Positions 53,906-63,316 of a DNA stretch of 64,000 nucleotides are shown here, in pieces (the first letter of the stretch is position 1; each line of letters starts with the position of its first letter). The notes under the pieces are model-generated. The model was not told the DNA's origin. It saw only the letters and a program-made list of their open reading frames with translations, and made no database searches. The DNA is taken from contig JAFLDB010000013.1 of NCBI GenBank assembly GCA_017302615.1, positions 1 through 64,000 of the forward strand, given 5' to 3'. The position numbers were made by a program, and so were the translations under genes. Source of the stretch: Sphingomonadales bacterium. GTDB taxonomy: Bacteria > Pseudomonadota > Alphaproteobacteria > Sphingomonadales > Sphingomonadaceae.

Positions 53906-54484
53906 ATGTTCATCGAGACCGAAACCACGCCCAACCCCGCCACGCTCAAGTTTCTGCTCGGGCAGGAAGTGATGTACGCCGGCACCCGCGATTTCCGGGA
54001 TGAGGAGCAGGCGGCAGCCAGCCCGCTGGCCTCGGCCCTGTTCGACCTGGGCGATGTGACGGGCGTGCTGTTCGGCCGCGATTTCGTGGCGGTAACGGCG
54101 GCACCGGGGGTCGACTGGTCGGCCCTGAAGCCGCAGGTGGTGGCGATCCTGCTCGATCACTTCATCACCCAGGCCCCGCTGTTCCACGCTCCCAGCGCCA
54201 GCGGCATCGTCGTCCCGGCCGAAGAAGAGGACGATTTCGGCGATGATCCGGCCCATGCCGAGATCGTGGCCCAGATCAAGGACCTGATCGAAACCCGCGT
54301 CCGCCCGGCCGTGGCCAATGACGGCGGCGATATCGTCTATCGCGGTTTCCGCGAAGGCGTGGTCTACCTTGCCATGCAGGGCGCCTGCTCGGGCTGCCCC
54401 AGCTCCACCGCCACGCTCAAGAACGGGATTGAAACGCTGCTCAAGCACTATGTCCCCGAGGTGAGCGAAGTGCGCGCGGCCTGA
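53906..54484 (+). CDS. nfuA: Fe-S biogenesis protein NfuA
   Basis: This 192-aa carrier for [4Fe-4S] clusters has an N-terminal Nfu-specific domain (MFIETETTPNPATLKFLLGQ) and a C-terminal NifU domain with the cluster-binding CxxC (ACSGCPSS, C161/C164) preceded by RPAVANDGGDI. It hands clusters to apo-proteins under stress. Closely followed by a RutE-type gene. Confidence 0.95.
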   Translation: MFIETETTPNPATLKFLLGQEVMYAGTRDFRDEEQAAASPLASALFDLGDVTGVLFGRDFVAVTAAPGVDWSALKPQVVAILLDHFITQAPLFHAPSASGIVVPAEEEDDFGDDPAHAEIVAQIKDLIETRVRPAVANDGGDIVYRGFREGVVYLAMQGACSGCPSSTATLKNGIETLLKHYVPEVSEVRAA

Positions 54485-54524
54485 CCGGCTGCTTCCATCG
54501 ACCTTTCAGATTACCGGAGTTTCC

Positions 54525-55118
54525 ATGTCCCAGCCGCTTCCCGACGCTTCGCTCGATCAGCTGTTCCGCACCGCCCGCACCTATAACGGCTATCTCGACA
54601 AGCCGGTTTCGACCGAGCAGCTCCACGCGATCTGGGACCTGATGAAGATGGGCCCGACCAGCGCCAACCAGCTGCCCGCGCGGCTGGTCTGGGTGACCAC
54701 GGACGAAGCCAAAGCGAAGCTGGCCGCCTGCACCATGCCGGCCAATGGCGAGAAGATCCTCAAGGCCCCGGTCTCGGTCATCATCGCCATGGACCTGCAG
54801 TTCCACGAACAGCTGCCCTGGCTGTTCCCGCACACCGATGCCCGCGCCTGGTTTGTCGGCAACGATGCGCTGCGGGAGAAGTCGGCTTTCCTCAATACCA
54901 CGCTGCAGGCCGCCTATTTCATCATGGCGGCGCGCTCGCTGGGCCTCGATACCGGGCCGATGACCGGCTTTTCCAACGAGGCCGTGGACGCGGCGTTCTT
55001 TGCCGACCAGCCGGACTTCAAGTCGGTGATGATCTCGACCCTGGGCTATGGCGATCCGGCCAGCATCTTCGACCGCAGCCCGCGCCCGGATTTTGACAAG
55101 TTCAATTCCATGGCGTGA
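54525..55118 (+). CDS. rutE: Malonic semialdehyde reductase (RutE/nitroreductase family)
   Basis: This 197-aa FMN-dependent reductase has the family opening RTARTYNGYLDKPVSTEQLH and MGPTSANQLPARLVWVTT (the FMN-phosphate site), plus GLDTGPMTGFSNEAVDAAFF. RutE reduces malonic semialdehyde to 3-hydroxypropionate in pyrimidine breakdown. No other rut genes are adjacent, so a general nitroreductase-like detoxification role is possible. Confidence 0.9.
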   Translation: MSQPLPDASLDQLFRTARTYNGYLDKPVSTEQLHAIWDLMKMGPTSANQLPARLVWVTTDEAKAKLAACTMPANGEKILKAPVSVIIAMDLQFHEQLPWLFPHTDARAWFVGNDALREKSAFLNTTLQAAYFIMAARSLGLDTGPMTGFSNEAVDAAFFADQPDFKSVMISTLGYGDPASIFDRSPRPDFDKFNSMA

Positions 55119-55136
55119 AGCGCTAGACGCTTCGGA

Positions 55137-55751
55137 ATGAGAACCCTGGTAATCGATAGCGCGACCGAGGCCTGCTCGGTCGCCCTGTTCGACGGTGATA
55201 CCCTGATCGCCGGGGAATGCCGCGTGCTGGGCCGCGGCCATGCCGAACTGCTTGTGCCGATGATCCAGGCGCTGCCCGGCAAGGGCCGTGCGGACCGGAT
55301 CGCGGTGGCGCTGGGCCCGGGCAGCTTTACCGGGGTCCGCGTCGGCCTGGCCGCCGCCCGCGCGCTGGCGCTGGCCTGGCAGGTGGACCTCGTCGGCTAT
55401 CCTACCCTCGCCCTGATCGCCGCCATGGCCGCTGCCCAGCATCCGGGCAAGGCGGTGACAGTCTGCACCACCGGCGGGCACGGCGAATGGTTCGTCCAGC
55501 ACTTCGGCGCGGACGGCGCGGCACAGGCCGCGCTCGCCTCGCTGCCCCCGGATGCCGCGCTGGACTGCGCGGCTGAGGTGGTTGCCGGCAGCCAGGCCGA
55601 GGCCCTGGTCGCCCGGCGCGGCAGCGGCACGGCCCTGCCGCTGTGGCCCGATGCGCGGGCTTTCGCCCTGCTCGATCCCGGGCTGCTCGGCACCGATACC
55701 GCCCCGCTTTATGGCCGTGCGCCCGATGCGCGCCTGCCCGGGGCGGCATGA
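55137..55751 (+). CDS. tsaB: tRNA threonylcarbamoyladenosine biosynthesis protein TsaB
   Basis: TsaB is the ASKHA-fold partner of TsaD needed for the t6A modification of ANN-decoding tRNAs. The 204-aa protein has MRTLVIDSATEACSVALFD, LGPGSFTGVRVGLAAARALA and GYPTLALIA, all diagnostic. It overlaps rimI by four bases (ATGA), a conserved pair in proteobacteria. Confidence 0.94.
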   Translation: MRTLVIDSATEACSVALFDGDTLIAGECRVLGRGHAELLVPMIQALPGKGRADRIAVALGPGSFTGVRVGLAAARALALAWQVDLVGYPTLALIAAMAAAQHPGKAVTVCTTGGHGEWFVQHFGADGAAQAALASLPPDAALDCAAEVVAGSQAEALVARRGSGTALPLWPDARAFALLDPGLLGTDTAPLYGRAPDARLPGAA

Positions 55752-56215
55752 TCCCGCCGCCGGACGACATCGACCGGCTGATGGCGGTGATGCAGACCGC
55801 CTTTCCGCCCGAGTATGGCGAGGCCTGGACCCGCCGCCAGGTGGAAGACGCGCTGTTGCTGGGACACACCTTCTACGCCCTGGTTTCGGCCGATGGCAGG
55901 GAACCGCAGGGCGATGAACCGGCGGCCGGGTTCTTCCTTTCGCGCCACGGGTTCGAGGAAGAGGAACTGTTGCTGCTGGCCGTCGATCCGGCCCACCGCC
56001 GCAAGGGACTGGCCAGCCGTCTGCTCGATCGGCTGGCGGCAGAGGCGCGGGCCCGGGGGGCGCAGCGCCTGTTGCTGGAAATGCGCCGGGGCAATCCGGC
56101 CGAGATGCTCTATCGCGCCCACGGCTTCGCGCCGATCGGCGAGCGGCTCAAGTATTACCGGACTCCGGGCGGCGAACGGCTTGATGCCATCACCTTTTGC
56201 CGGGATTTCAATTAG
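55748..56215 (+). CDS. rimI: Ribosomal protein S18 alanine N-acetyltransferase-like (RimI)
   Basis: This 155-aa GNAT acetyltransferase has the acetyl-CoA loop VDPAHRRKGLASRLL and motif B LEMRRGNPAEMLYRAHGFAP. RimI acetylates the N-terminus of ribosomal protein S18. The ATG overlaps the tsaB stop. Assignment to RimI rests mainly on context; other GNATs share the motifs. Confidence 0.87.
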   Translation: MIPPPDDIDRLMAVMQTAFPPEYGEAWTRRQVEDALLLGHTFYALVSADGREPQGDEPAAGFFLSRHGFEEEELLLLAVDPAHRRKGLASRLLDRLAAEARARGAQRLLLEMRRGNPAEMLYRAHGFAPIGERLKYYRTPGGERLDAITFCRDFN

Positions 56216-56392
56216 TCTGTGCAGCCGCGACAGCCGCTAGGCGTTTGAATTCGTTACTGCACTGTTTACAAATTCGGCGCTGAACTTGTCTGATATGACA
56301 ATATCGACTATTCGCGATACGTCCGCGCCCAATAAGCAAAGACCACAAAGAATTTCAGTAACGGGTTACCTCACTTACGGAAGGACAAGGCC

Positions 56393-56830
56393 ATGGATGC
56401 AACCCATGCCGATATGAACGAAATGCTCATCACCCTGACGTCGGACATCGTCGCCGCCCACGTCAGCAACAACAGTGTCGCGGTTGAAGATGTCGCCGGT
56501 CTGATCGGCAATGTCTATTCGGCCCTGGCTGGTCTGGGTCAGGCTGTGCCGGTGGAAGAAAAGCTGCCCGAACCGGCCGTTTCGGTCCGCGCTTCGGTCA
56601 AGCCGGACTACATCGTCTGTCTGGAAGACGGCAAGAAGCTGAAGATGCTGAAGCGGCACCTGATGACGCATTACAACCTCACCCCGGAACAGTACCGCGC
56701 GCGCTGGAACCTGCCCGCCGACTATCCGATGGTCGCCCCCAACTATGCCGAAAAGCGTCGCGACCTGGCCAAGAAGATCGGTCTGGGCCGCAAGCCCGGC
56801 CAGAAGCGCGGCCGCAAGCCCAAGGCTTGA
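56393..56830 (+). CDS. mucR: MucR/Ros-family zinc-finger regulator
   Basis: This 145-aa global regulator of alphaproteobacteria has an N-terminal oligomerisation part (LITLTSDIVAAHVSNNSVAV) and a C2H2-like zinc finger VCLEDGKKLKMLKRHLMTHY. Here C76 is followed by D79 instead of a second cysteine, then H89 and H93, as in many MucR/Ml proteins. A basic tail (RKPGQKRGRKPKA) follows. MucR proteins bind AT-rich sites as H-NS-like silencers and often control their own gene. The 177-nt AT-rich upstream region is a candidate autoregulatory site. Confidence 0.94.
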   Translation: MDATHADMNEMLITLTSDIVAAHVSNNSVAVEDVAGLIGNVYSALAGLGQAVPVEEKLPEPAVSVRASVKPDYIVCLEDGKKLKMLKRHLMTHYNLTPEQYRARWNLPADYPMVAPNYAEKRRDLAKKIGLGRKPGQKRGRKPKA

Positions 56831-56840
56831 TTGTCGGTTC

Positions 56841-56914
56841 GACCGGGCCTTCCGGCCCGGTCTTGCAACACCTCATTGAAGAATCGCCCTGCCGGTCTAT
56901 GATCGGCGGGCTTT
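56841..56914 (+). terminator. Two terminator hairpins after mucR
   Basis: The first is a perfect 9-bp stem, GACCGGGCC/GGCCCGGTC with a TTCC loop (56841-56862), followed by TTG. The second (56886-56911, arms GCCC(T)GCCG/CGGCGGGC with one bulge) is followed by TTTTC. Together they should end the mucR transcript before fur. Confidence 0.7.
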
Positions 56915-56936
56915 TCTCTATCCGGACGGACATTTC

Positions 56937-57359
56937 GTGCATCAAGCCATCGACATCGAAGCCCTTTGCGCCGAACGCGGCCTGCGGATTACCGAGCAGC
57001 GCCGGGTGATTGCCAAGGTCCTGTCGGAAGCGACCGACCACCCCGACGTGGAGGCGCTGCACGAGCGCGCCTCGGCGATCGACCCCAAGATCTCGATCGC
57101 CACGGTCTATCGCACGGTGCGCCTGTTCGAAGAGGCCGGGATTCTCGACCGCCACGATTTCGGCGATGGCCGCGCCCGCTATGAAGCCGCGCCAGAGGCC
57201 CACCACGACCATCTGATCGACGTGGAAACCGGCAAGGTGATCGAATTCGTCGATCCCGAACTGGAAGCACTCCAGCGCCAGATTGCCGAAAAGCTGGGTT
57301 ACCGGTTGGTCGATCACCGGATGGAACTGTTCGGGGTGCGCATCGGCCGTGACGGCTGA
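56937..57359 (+). CDS. fur: Fur-family iron/manganese-responsive repressor
   Basis: This 140-aa Fur protein begins with GTG. It has the winged HTH (LRITEQRRVIAKVL, KISIATVYRTVRLFEEAGIL) and the metal-binding HHDH (89-92). The CxxC pair of the structural zinc site of E. coli Fur is replaced by DVET (95-98), as in many alphaproteobacterial Fur/Mur proteins. The metal specificity (Fe2+ or Mn2+) cannot be decided by sequence alone. The gene overlaps the next one by 11 nt. Confidence 0.93.
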   Translation: MHQAIDIEALCAERGLRITEQRRVIAKVLSEATDHPDVEALHERASAIDPKISIATVYRTVRLFEEAGILDRHDFGDGRARYEAAPEAHHDHLIDVETGKVIEFVDPELEALQRQIAEKLGYRLVDHRMELFGVRIGRDG

Positions 57360-58254
57360 GAGCGCCGCGGCCCGCCGCGCCGCGATTGCCGCGGGGCAGG
57401 CCGAACCGATATCGCTGATCGGCTGGCTGCGGATCGCCCGACGGGCAGCCCTTTTGATCCTGTCGCTGATCGTGCTGGTGCCGCTGCACTATGCCTACCG
57501 CACGGTCCATTACGGTTCGCCCTTCCCGATGCTGTTTCTGCGCTGGGCGACCTGGGTGGTCGGCGCGCGGGTCGTGCGCCACGGCGTGCCGCTGCGGCGT
57601 GACGTGTTCTTCATTTCCAACCATGTCTCGTGGGTGGATATCCTGGCGATAGCGGGGGCCAGCGGCACGGCCTTTGTCGCCAAGGCGGAGGCCGCCGATG
57701 TGCCGGTGATCGGCTGGCTGTGCCGGCTGAACCGCACGGTCTTTGTCCGGCGCGAGAACCGCAACGGCGTGGCCGGGCAGATCAATGCGCTGCGCGAGGC
57801 GCTGGCCGACAACTGGTCGATCACCGTCTTCCCCGAAGGCACAACCACCGACGGCCAGTCCCTGCTGCCGTTCAAGACCGCGCTGCTGCGGGTGCTGGAA
57901 CCGCCCCCGCCCGGCGTCCTGGTCCAGCCGGTCATGCTCGATTACGGCAAGATCGCCGAATGGATCGGCTGGGTCGGAGTGGAGCACGGGCTCGACAACG
58001 CCAAGCGGATCCTGGCCCGGCGCGGCACTTTCCCGCTGCACCTGCACTTTCTGGAACCGTTCGATCCCGGCCCGCACCCCGGCCGCAAGGCGATTGCGGC
58101 CGAAAGCCGCCGCCGGATCGAAATCGCGCTGGAAGCCGCGCTGGGCAAGCCGCTCAGGCCCTTTGCCCATGACGTCGGCCCGGTCCGCTATGTTGCGGGG
58201 CAGAACGGCGATCCGGATTCGCCGGGCTTGGATTCATCCGACAAGGGACTATAG
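57349..58254 (+). CDS. Lysophospholipid/ornithine-lipid acyltransferase (PlsC family)
   Basis: This 301-aa membrane-associated acyltransferase has the HX4D motif NHVSWVD and FPEGTTTDG (motif III), preceded by a hydrophobic helix ([18 protein letters not shown]). It transfers an acyl chain to a lysolipid (phosphatidate or ornithine lipid). The GTG start lies within the 3' end of fur (11-nt overlap). It sits in the conserved fur-plsC-miaB order; in rhizobia the gene here is often olsA-like. Confidence 0.88.
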   Translation: MTAESAAARRAAIAAGQAEPISLIGWLRIARRAALLILSLIVLVPLHYAYRTVHYGSPFPMLFLRWATWVVGARVVRHGVPLRRDVFFISNHVSWVDILAIAGASGTAFVAKAEAADVPVIGWLCRLNRTVFVRRENRNGVAGQINALREALADNWSITVFPEGTTTDGQSLLPFKTALLRVLEPPPPGVLVQPVMLDYGKIAEWIGWVGVEHGLDNAKRILARRGTFPLHLHFLEPFDPGPHPGRKAIAAESRRRIEIALEAALGKPLRPFAHDVGPVRYVAGQNGDPDSPGLDSSDKGL

Positions 58255-58264
58255 GCCGCTTCCC

Positions 58265-59587
58265 ATGCGCCCCACCCCGCCCCCCAGGACCTACCGGGTC
58301 AAAAGCTTCGGCTGCCAGATGAACGTCTATGATGGCGAACGGATGGCGGAATTGCTGGCCCAGCAAGGCATCACCCCCGCCCCCGAGGGTGAGGAAGCCG
58401 ACCTCGTCGTGCTCAACACCTGCCATATCCGCGAGAAGGCCGCGGAAAAGGTCTATTCCGACATCGGCCGGCTTCGCCGGGAAGATGGCACCGCGCCGCT
58501 GATCGCGGTGGCGGGATGCGTTGCCCAGGCCGAGGGCGAAGAGATCATGAAGCGCGCGCCGGCCGTGTCGATGGTGGTCGGACCGCAGGCATATCATAGA
58601 CTTCCGGGAATGATTTCAGACGCGGTCGAGGGGCGGCGGTCGGTCGATACCGACATGCCGGCCGAGACCAAGTTCGATGCCCTGCCAGCCCGCCGCAAAG
58701 TGGGGCCAAGCGCCTTCCTGACCGTCCAGGAAGGCTGCGACAAGTTCTGCACCTACTGCGTTGTGCCCTATACCCGCGGTGCGGAAATATCACGCCCGTT
58801 CAATGACTTGGTCGCCGAAGCTCACAGGTTGGTCGAAGCCGGCGCGCGCGAGATCACGCTGCTGGGACAGAACGTCAACGCCTGGCGGGACGAGAGCAAC
58901 CGGGGGCTGGAAAAGCTGATCGAGGCACTGGCCGCGATCCCCGAACTGGCCCGCATCCGGTATACGACAAGCCACCCGACCGATATGACACAAGGGCTGC
59001 TTGAGGCACACCGCGATGTATCCAAACTGATGCCATTCCTGCACTTGCCGGTTCAGGCGGGCAGCGACCGGGTGCTGAAGGCGATGAACCGCAGCCACAC
59101 GGCGGAGAGCTATCTGCGGATCCTCGATCAGGTCCGCGCGATGCGACCCGACATTGCCCTGTCGGGCGATTTCATCGTCGGCTTTCCGGGTGAGACCGAT
59201 GCCGAGTTCGAGGATACCCTGCGACTGGTTGACCGGGTCGGCTATGCCCAGTGCTTCAGCTTCAAGTACTCGGCCCGCCCCGGCACCCCGGCGGCAACCA
59301 TGCCCGACCAGATCGCGCCTGAAGTGATGGACGAGCGGCTGCAACGCCTGCAGGCCGCGCTCAATCGTGACCAGTTGGCGTTCAACCAGGCCTCGGTCGG
59401 CAAACGCTGCACCGTGCTGGTCGAACGCAAGGGCCGGCACGAGGGCCAGTGGCTGGGCAAGTCGCCGTGGCTGCAATCGGTCCACTTCAGCGGGGAAGCG
59501 GCGATCGGCGATCTGGTCGAGGTGGAACTGACCGAGGCCGGACCCAATTCGCTCTCGGCGCGACTGTTGCAGCCGGTCCACGGCTGA
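58265..59587 (+). CDS. miaB: tRNA-2-methylthio-N6-isopentenyladenosine synthase
   Basis: MiaB methylthiolates A37 of tRNAs reading UNN codons. The 440-aa radical-SAM enzyme has the N-terminal cluster cysteines C17, C53 and C85 (FGCQMN, NTCHIR, AGCVAQ), the radical SAM CxxxCxxC at C158/C162/C165 ([10 protein letters not shown]) and a C-terminal TRAM domain. It requires two [4Fe-4S] clusters. The start ATG lies 10 nt after the acyltransferase stop. Confidence 0.97.
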   Translation: MRPTPPPRTYRVKSFGCQMNVYDGERMAELLAQQGITPAPEGEEADLVVLNTCHIREKAAEKVYSDIGRLRREDGTAPLIAVAGCVAQAEGEEIMKRAPAVSMVVGPQAYHRLPGMISDAVEGRRSVDTDMPAETKFDALPARRKVGPSAFLTVQEGCDKFCTYCVVPYTRGAEISRPFNDLVAEAHRLVEAGAREITLLGQNVNAWRDESNRGLEKLIEALAAIPELARIRYTTSHPTDMTQGLLEAHRDVSKLMPFLHLPVQAGSDRVLKAMNRSHTAESYLRILDQVRAMRPDIALSGDFIVGFPGETDAEFEDTLRLVDRVGYAQCFSFKYSARPGTPAATMPDQIAPEVMDERLQRLQAALNRDQLAFNQASVGKRCTVLVERKGRHEGQWLGKSPWLQSVHFSGEAAIGDLVEVELTEAGPNSLSARLLQPVHG

Positions 59588-59689
59588 GCGGTTTTCCACC
59601 GTCTGTCACCGATCCGTCGCTTGCGCGCGGCAACCTTGCGCCTAACCTTCCGACTCGGCGGCCGCTTTGGCCGAACCTGAAAGGAGCAA

Positions 59690-60706
59690 ATGGCCCGCAA
59701 ACCTGCCCGCGCCTGGCACGAGGCGCCGACCCGCCCTTCTCCCGCCCGCGCCCGGGCCGAGCTGGAGTTCGAAGAAGCGACCATGCTGGGTGCGCTGTTC
59801 GGACAGTTCGATGCCAACCTGGTGCTGATCGAGAACCGGCTGGGCGTATTCATCTCGGCGCGGGGCAACCGGGTGCAGATCGAAGGGCCGGAAGACGGCG
59901 TCGCCCGCGCCCGCGACGTGCTGAAAACCATGCATCAGCGCCTGATGCAGGGCCACGAACTGGATCCCGGCGCGGTCGAATCGATCATTGTCATGTCGGC
60001 CGAACCGACACTGGAAGGCATCGTCAGCGGCGATGACGGCGCGCCGCCGATCATGATCCGCACCCGCAAGAAAACCATCGTTCCGCGCAGCGCGACCCAG
60101 ATCGAGTACATGAAGGCGCTGGCCAGCACCGACGTGATCTTCGCGCTGGGCCCGGCCGGCACCGGCAAGACCTATGTCGCGGTGGCCCAGGCGGTCAGCC
60201 AGCTGATGACCGGATCGGTCCAGCGCCTGATCCTGTCGCGCCCGGCGGTGGAAGCGGGCGAGCGGCTGGGCTTCCTGCCGGGCGACATGAAGGAAAAGGT
60301 CGATCCCTACCTGCGTCCGCTCTACGATGCGCTCTACGATTGCATGCCGCCCGAACAGGTCGAGCGGCGCATCGCCAGCGGCGAGATCGAGATCGCGCCG
60401 ATCGCTTTCATGCGCGGCCGCACTCTGGCCGATGCTTTCGTGATCCTGGACGAAGCGCAGAACACCACGCGCGAGCAGATGAAGATGTTCCTGACCCGCT
60501 TCGGCATGAACAGCCGGATGGTGATCTGCGGCGATCCCCGCCAGGTCGACATCCCCGGCGGCCCGAAGATGAGCGGCCTCAACGACGCGGTCGAGCGGCT
60601 GGAGGGCGTGGAAGGCATCGCCGTGACCCGCTTCACCGCAGCCGACGTGGTCCGCCACCCGATCGTCGGGCGGATAGTCGAGGCTTATGAGGGGCAGGAG
60701 GGGTAA
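59690..60706 (+). CDS. phoH: PhoH-like ATPase
   Basis: This 338-aa protein has an N-terminal RNA-binding-like segment (FGQFDANLVLIENRLGVFIS) and a P-loop ATPase domain with Walker A GPAGTGKT (154-161) and Walker B FVILDEAQNTT. PhoH proteins are thought to act with YbeY in rRNA or RNA quality control, consistent with the conserved neighbourhood. It is separated from ybeY here by an antiporter gene. Confidence 0.95.
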   Translation: MARKPARAWHEAPTRPSPARARAELEFEEATMLGALFGQFDANLVLIENRLGVFISARGNRVQIEGPEDGVARARDVLKTMHQRLMQGHELDPGAVESIIVMSAEPTLEGIVSGDDGAPPIMIRTRKKTIVPRSATQIEYMKALASTDVIFALGPAGTGKTYVAVAQAVSQLMTGSVQRLILSRPAVEAGERLGFLPGDMKEKVDPYLRPLYDALYDCMPPEQVERRIASGEIEIAPIAFMRGRTLADAFVILDEAQNTTREQMKMFLTRFGMNSRMVICGDPRQVDIPGGPKMSGLNDAVERLEGVEGIAVTRFTAADVVRHPIVGRIVEAYEGQEG

Positions 60707-60779
60707 GCCAAATCCCTCGCAAACTTGCGAATCGTTCCTATATTAGCGGAAGCATGCCCCTGACCGCTGGAGGAACCCC

Positions 60780-61880
60780 ATCGCGCCCGCCCTGCAACTG
60801 CTGAACGCTCTTCCGCGCTGGACGATTGCCGCGCCCCTGCTCGGGCTGGCAGCGCTGATGCTCGATCCATCGGCCTCGCTGGCACTGACGTTGTTGCTGG
60901 GTGCGGTGCTGATCGGCGCGGTGATTGCCGGGGTCCATCATGCCGAAACGATTGCCCATCACGTTGGCGAACCGTTCGGCACGCTGATCCTGGCAGTGGC
61001 GGTTACGGTGATCGAAACCGCGCTGATCATTTCGCTGATGCTGTCCAACGGCGACGGCCAGGCTGGCCTGGCCCGCGACACGGTGTTTGCCGCGCTGATG
61101 ATCGTGCTCAACGGGATCATCGGCCTGTGCCTGCTGACCGGTGGCAGCAAGCATCACGAGCAGCAGTTCACCCGCTATGGGGTGAGCGCCGGCCTGGCCA
61201 TGGTATCGGTTCTGGCGGTGCTGACGCTGGTCCTGCCCAATTACACCACCAGCACGGCCGGGCCGTTCTACACCGACGGGCAGCTCGTCTTTGTCGCGGC
61301 GGTATCGCTGATTATCTATGCCACCTTCGTGGTCGCGCAGACCGTGCGACACCGCGAATACTTCCTCCACCCCGATGTCGAAAACGAGCGCGCGGTGCTG
61401 GCCGAGGACTATGCCCCCCTGCCGCGCGGAACCATGGCGCTGAGCAGCGTACTGCTGATGGCCGCGCTGGTGGCGGTGGTACTGCTGGCCAAGGCGCTAT
61501 CGCCCCAGATCACCGCCGCGGTGGACAGTGCCGGTGCGCCGCGCGCGGTGGTCGGGATCATCATCGCGGCCCTGGTGCTGATGCCGGAAAGCCTGGCCGC
61601 CTGGCGTGCAGCCCGGCGCAACCACCTGCAGACCAGCCTCAACCTGGCGCTGGGATCGGCGCTGGCCACGATCGGCCTGACCATCCCGGCAGTGACCGTG
61701 GTCGCACTGTTGCTGGACCTGCAACTGGCCATGGGCCTCTCCGCAGTTTCGACCGTGCTGCTGATGCTGACCCTGTTCGTCACATCGCTGTCGCTTGGCA
61801 CGGGGCGGACCACGGTGGTTCAGGGCGTGCTGCACCTGACACTGCTGGCGACCTTCCTGTTCACCACGCTGGTGCCCTGA
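60780..61880 (+). CDS. Calcium/cation:proton antiporter (CaCA family), non-AUG start
   Basis: About 366 residues form 10-11 transmembrane helices of a ChaA-type exchanger (VHHAETIAHHVGEPFGTLIL, AVAVTVIETALIISLML, and a second repeat VLMPESLAAWRAARRNHLQT). The conserved first helix (PRWTIAAPLLGLAALML) is encoded upstream of the first in-frame ATG (60858). Translation must therefore start earlier. ATC at 60780 with GGAGGA 5 nt upstream is the best candidate. An ATG at 60754 is in another frame and stops soon. The gene separates phoH and ybeY. Confidence 0.8.
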   Translation: MAPALQLLNALPRWTIAAPLLGLAALMLDPSASLALTLLLGAVLIGAVIAGVHHAETIAHHVGEPFGTLILAVAVTVIETALIISLMLSNGDGQAGLARDTVFAALMIVLNGIIGLCLLTGGSKHHEQQFTRYGVSAGLAMVSVLAVLTLVLPNYTTSTAGPFYTDGQLVFVAAVSLIIYATFVVAQTVRHREYFLHPDVENERAVLAEDYAPLPRGTMALSSVLLMAALVAVVLLAKALSPQITAAVDSAGAPRAVVGIIIAALVLMPESLAAWRAARRNHLQTSLNLALGSALATIGLTIPAVTVVALLLDLQLAMGLSAVSTVLLMLTLFVTSLSLGTGRTTVVQGVLHLTLLATFLFTTLVP

Positions 61881-61883
61881 ACC

Positions 61884-62387
61884 ATGACCGATTTGCCCGA
61901 ACTCGACATCTCGGTCGAAGCCGACTGGCCTTCACCGCCCGACTGGGAGGCGCTGGCCGGGGATGCCGCGGCCGCGCTTGGACGGGTTGCGCCGGAACTG
62001 GCCAACCCGCGTCTCTCGGTATCGGTGCTGTTTGCCGATGACGGGGAAGTCCACGCGCTGAACCGAGAATGGCGCGGCAAGGACAAGCCGACCAATGTGC
62101 TGTCGTTCCCGATGCTGGAGCGAGCGGATCTGCTGGCGCTATCCCCCGATGGCCCGCCGGAGATGCTGGGCGATATTGCTCTGGCGCTGGAAACCTGCGC
62201 GCGCGAGGCGGCCGACAAGGGCCTGAGCCTGGAACATCATGCCGCGCACCTTCTGATCCACGGCCTGCTGCATCTGGCCGGGCACGATCATGAAATATCG
62301 CCGCAGGATGCCCGCGCCATGGAAGAACTGGAAATAAAGGCCCTTGCCCTTTTGGGCATTGCCGACCCATATGGCGATCACGAATAA
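61884..62387 (+). CDS. ybeY: Endoribonuclease YbeY
   Basis: YbeY is a zinc-dependent RNase needed for 16S rRNA 3' maturation and ribosome quality control. The 167-aa protein has the zinc motif HGLLHLAGHDH (H126, H130, H136) and NREWRGKDKPTNVLSFP. It starts 3 nt after the antiporter stop and precedes corC by 25 nt. Confidence 0.96.
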   Translation: MTDLPELDISVEADWPSPPDWEALAGDAAAALGRVAPELANPRLSVSVLFADDGEVHALNREWRGKDKPTNVLSFPMLERADLLALSPDGPPEMLGDIALALETCAREAADKGLSLEHHAAHLLIHGLLHLAGHDHEISPQDARAMEELEIKALALLGIADPYGDHE

Positions 62388-62412
62388 CAATACAGGACTG
62401 TGAAACAGGGCG

Positions 62413-63312
62413 ATGCCCGACATATCTTCCGGAGACGGGGACAGTAGAAGCCTGCTGACCCGCATGATGCGCCGCTTCCTGCGTGGAAGCGATGCCGACC
62501 AATCGCTGCGCGCCCAGCTTGAAGAGGCGATCGACGAGCATGAGGAAGAGGGCGAGGCCGATTCCGGCAACGGCGACCTGTCGCCCCTTGAACGGCAGAT
62601 GCTGCGCAATCTGCTCCACTTTTCCGAGCATGACGCCGACGACGTGGCGATTCCGCGCGGGCAGATTATTGCCATCCCCAGAAGCGCAAGCTGGCAGGAA
62701 GTCGTCGATGCTTTCGCCGAGCATGGCCATTCGCGCCTGCCGGTTTATGGCGAGACGCTGGATGAAGTGGTCGGCATGATGCTGATCAAGGACGTTTTCA
62801 CCTATCTGGCCCAGGGCAAGGTGCCCAAGGACTGGACTCAGCTGATGCGCCAACCCCTGTTCGTGCCGCAGGCCCGCAACGCGCTTGACGTGCTCAACGA
62901 CATGCGCGCCAGCCGCACGCACCTTGCCGTGGTGGTGGACGAATACTCCGGCACCGACGGGATCATCACGATCGAGGACCTAGTCGAGGAAATCACCGGC
63001 GAGATCGAAGACGAGCACGACGATGCCCCGACCGACCTGCTGATCCAGCTGGAAGACGGGCTGTGGGAAGCCGATGCCCGGGCCGAACTGGAGGACGTAG
63101 GCGAGCGGGTCGATGCGCGCCTCGGCGAGATCGAGGAAGATGTCGACACGCTGGGCGGGCTGGCCTTCGTGCTGGCCGGGCAGGTGCCGCCGGTCGGCGC
63201 GGTGCTGGCACATGACAGCGGCTGGCAGCTGGAAGTGATCGCCGGCGACGAAAAGCGCGTCACCCGCCTGCGGTTGCACCCGCCGGTGGCCGGCGAAGCG
63301 GCGGAGGACTAG
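62413..63312 (+). CDS. corC: Hemolysin C/CorC family protein with CBS pair
   Basis: This 299-aa cytoplasmic protein lacks the DUF21 membrane domain. It has an acidic N-terminus, a CBS pair (AIPRGQIIAIPRSASWQEVV; RASRTHLAVVVDEYSGTDGI) and a C-terminal CorC_HlyC domain (WEADARAELEDVGERVDARL). CorC is connected to Mg2+/Co2+ efflux and sits after ybeY in most proteobacteria. Confidence 0.93.
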   Translation: MPDISSGDGDSRSLLTRMMRRFLRGSDADQSLRAQLEEAIDEHEEEGEADSGNGDLSPLERQMLRNLLHFSEHDADDVAIPRGQIIAIPRSASWQEVVDAFAEHGHSRLPVYGETLDEVVGMMLIKDVFTYLAQGKVPKDWTQLMRQPLFVPQARNALDVLNDMRASRTHLAVVVDEYSGTDGIITIEDLVEEITGEIEDEHDDAPTDLLIQLEDGLWEADARAELEDVGERVDARLGEIEEDVDTLGGLAFVLAGQVPPVGAVLAHDSGWQLEVIAGDEKRVTRLRLHPPVAGEAAED

Positions 63313-63316
63313 GCGC

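Noticed and set aside
60754..60804. 16-codon frame starting ATG 60754 as the antiporter start
   Set aside because: It is in a different frame and stops before the first membrane helix. It is kept only as a possible frameshift partner.
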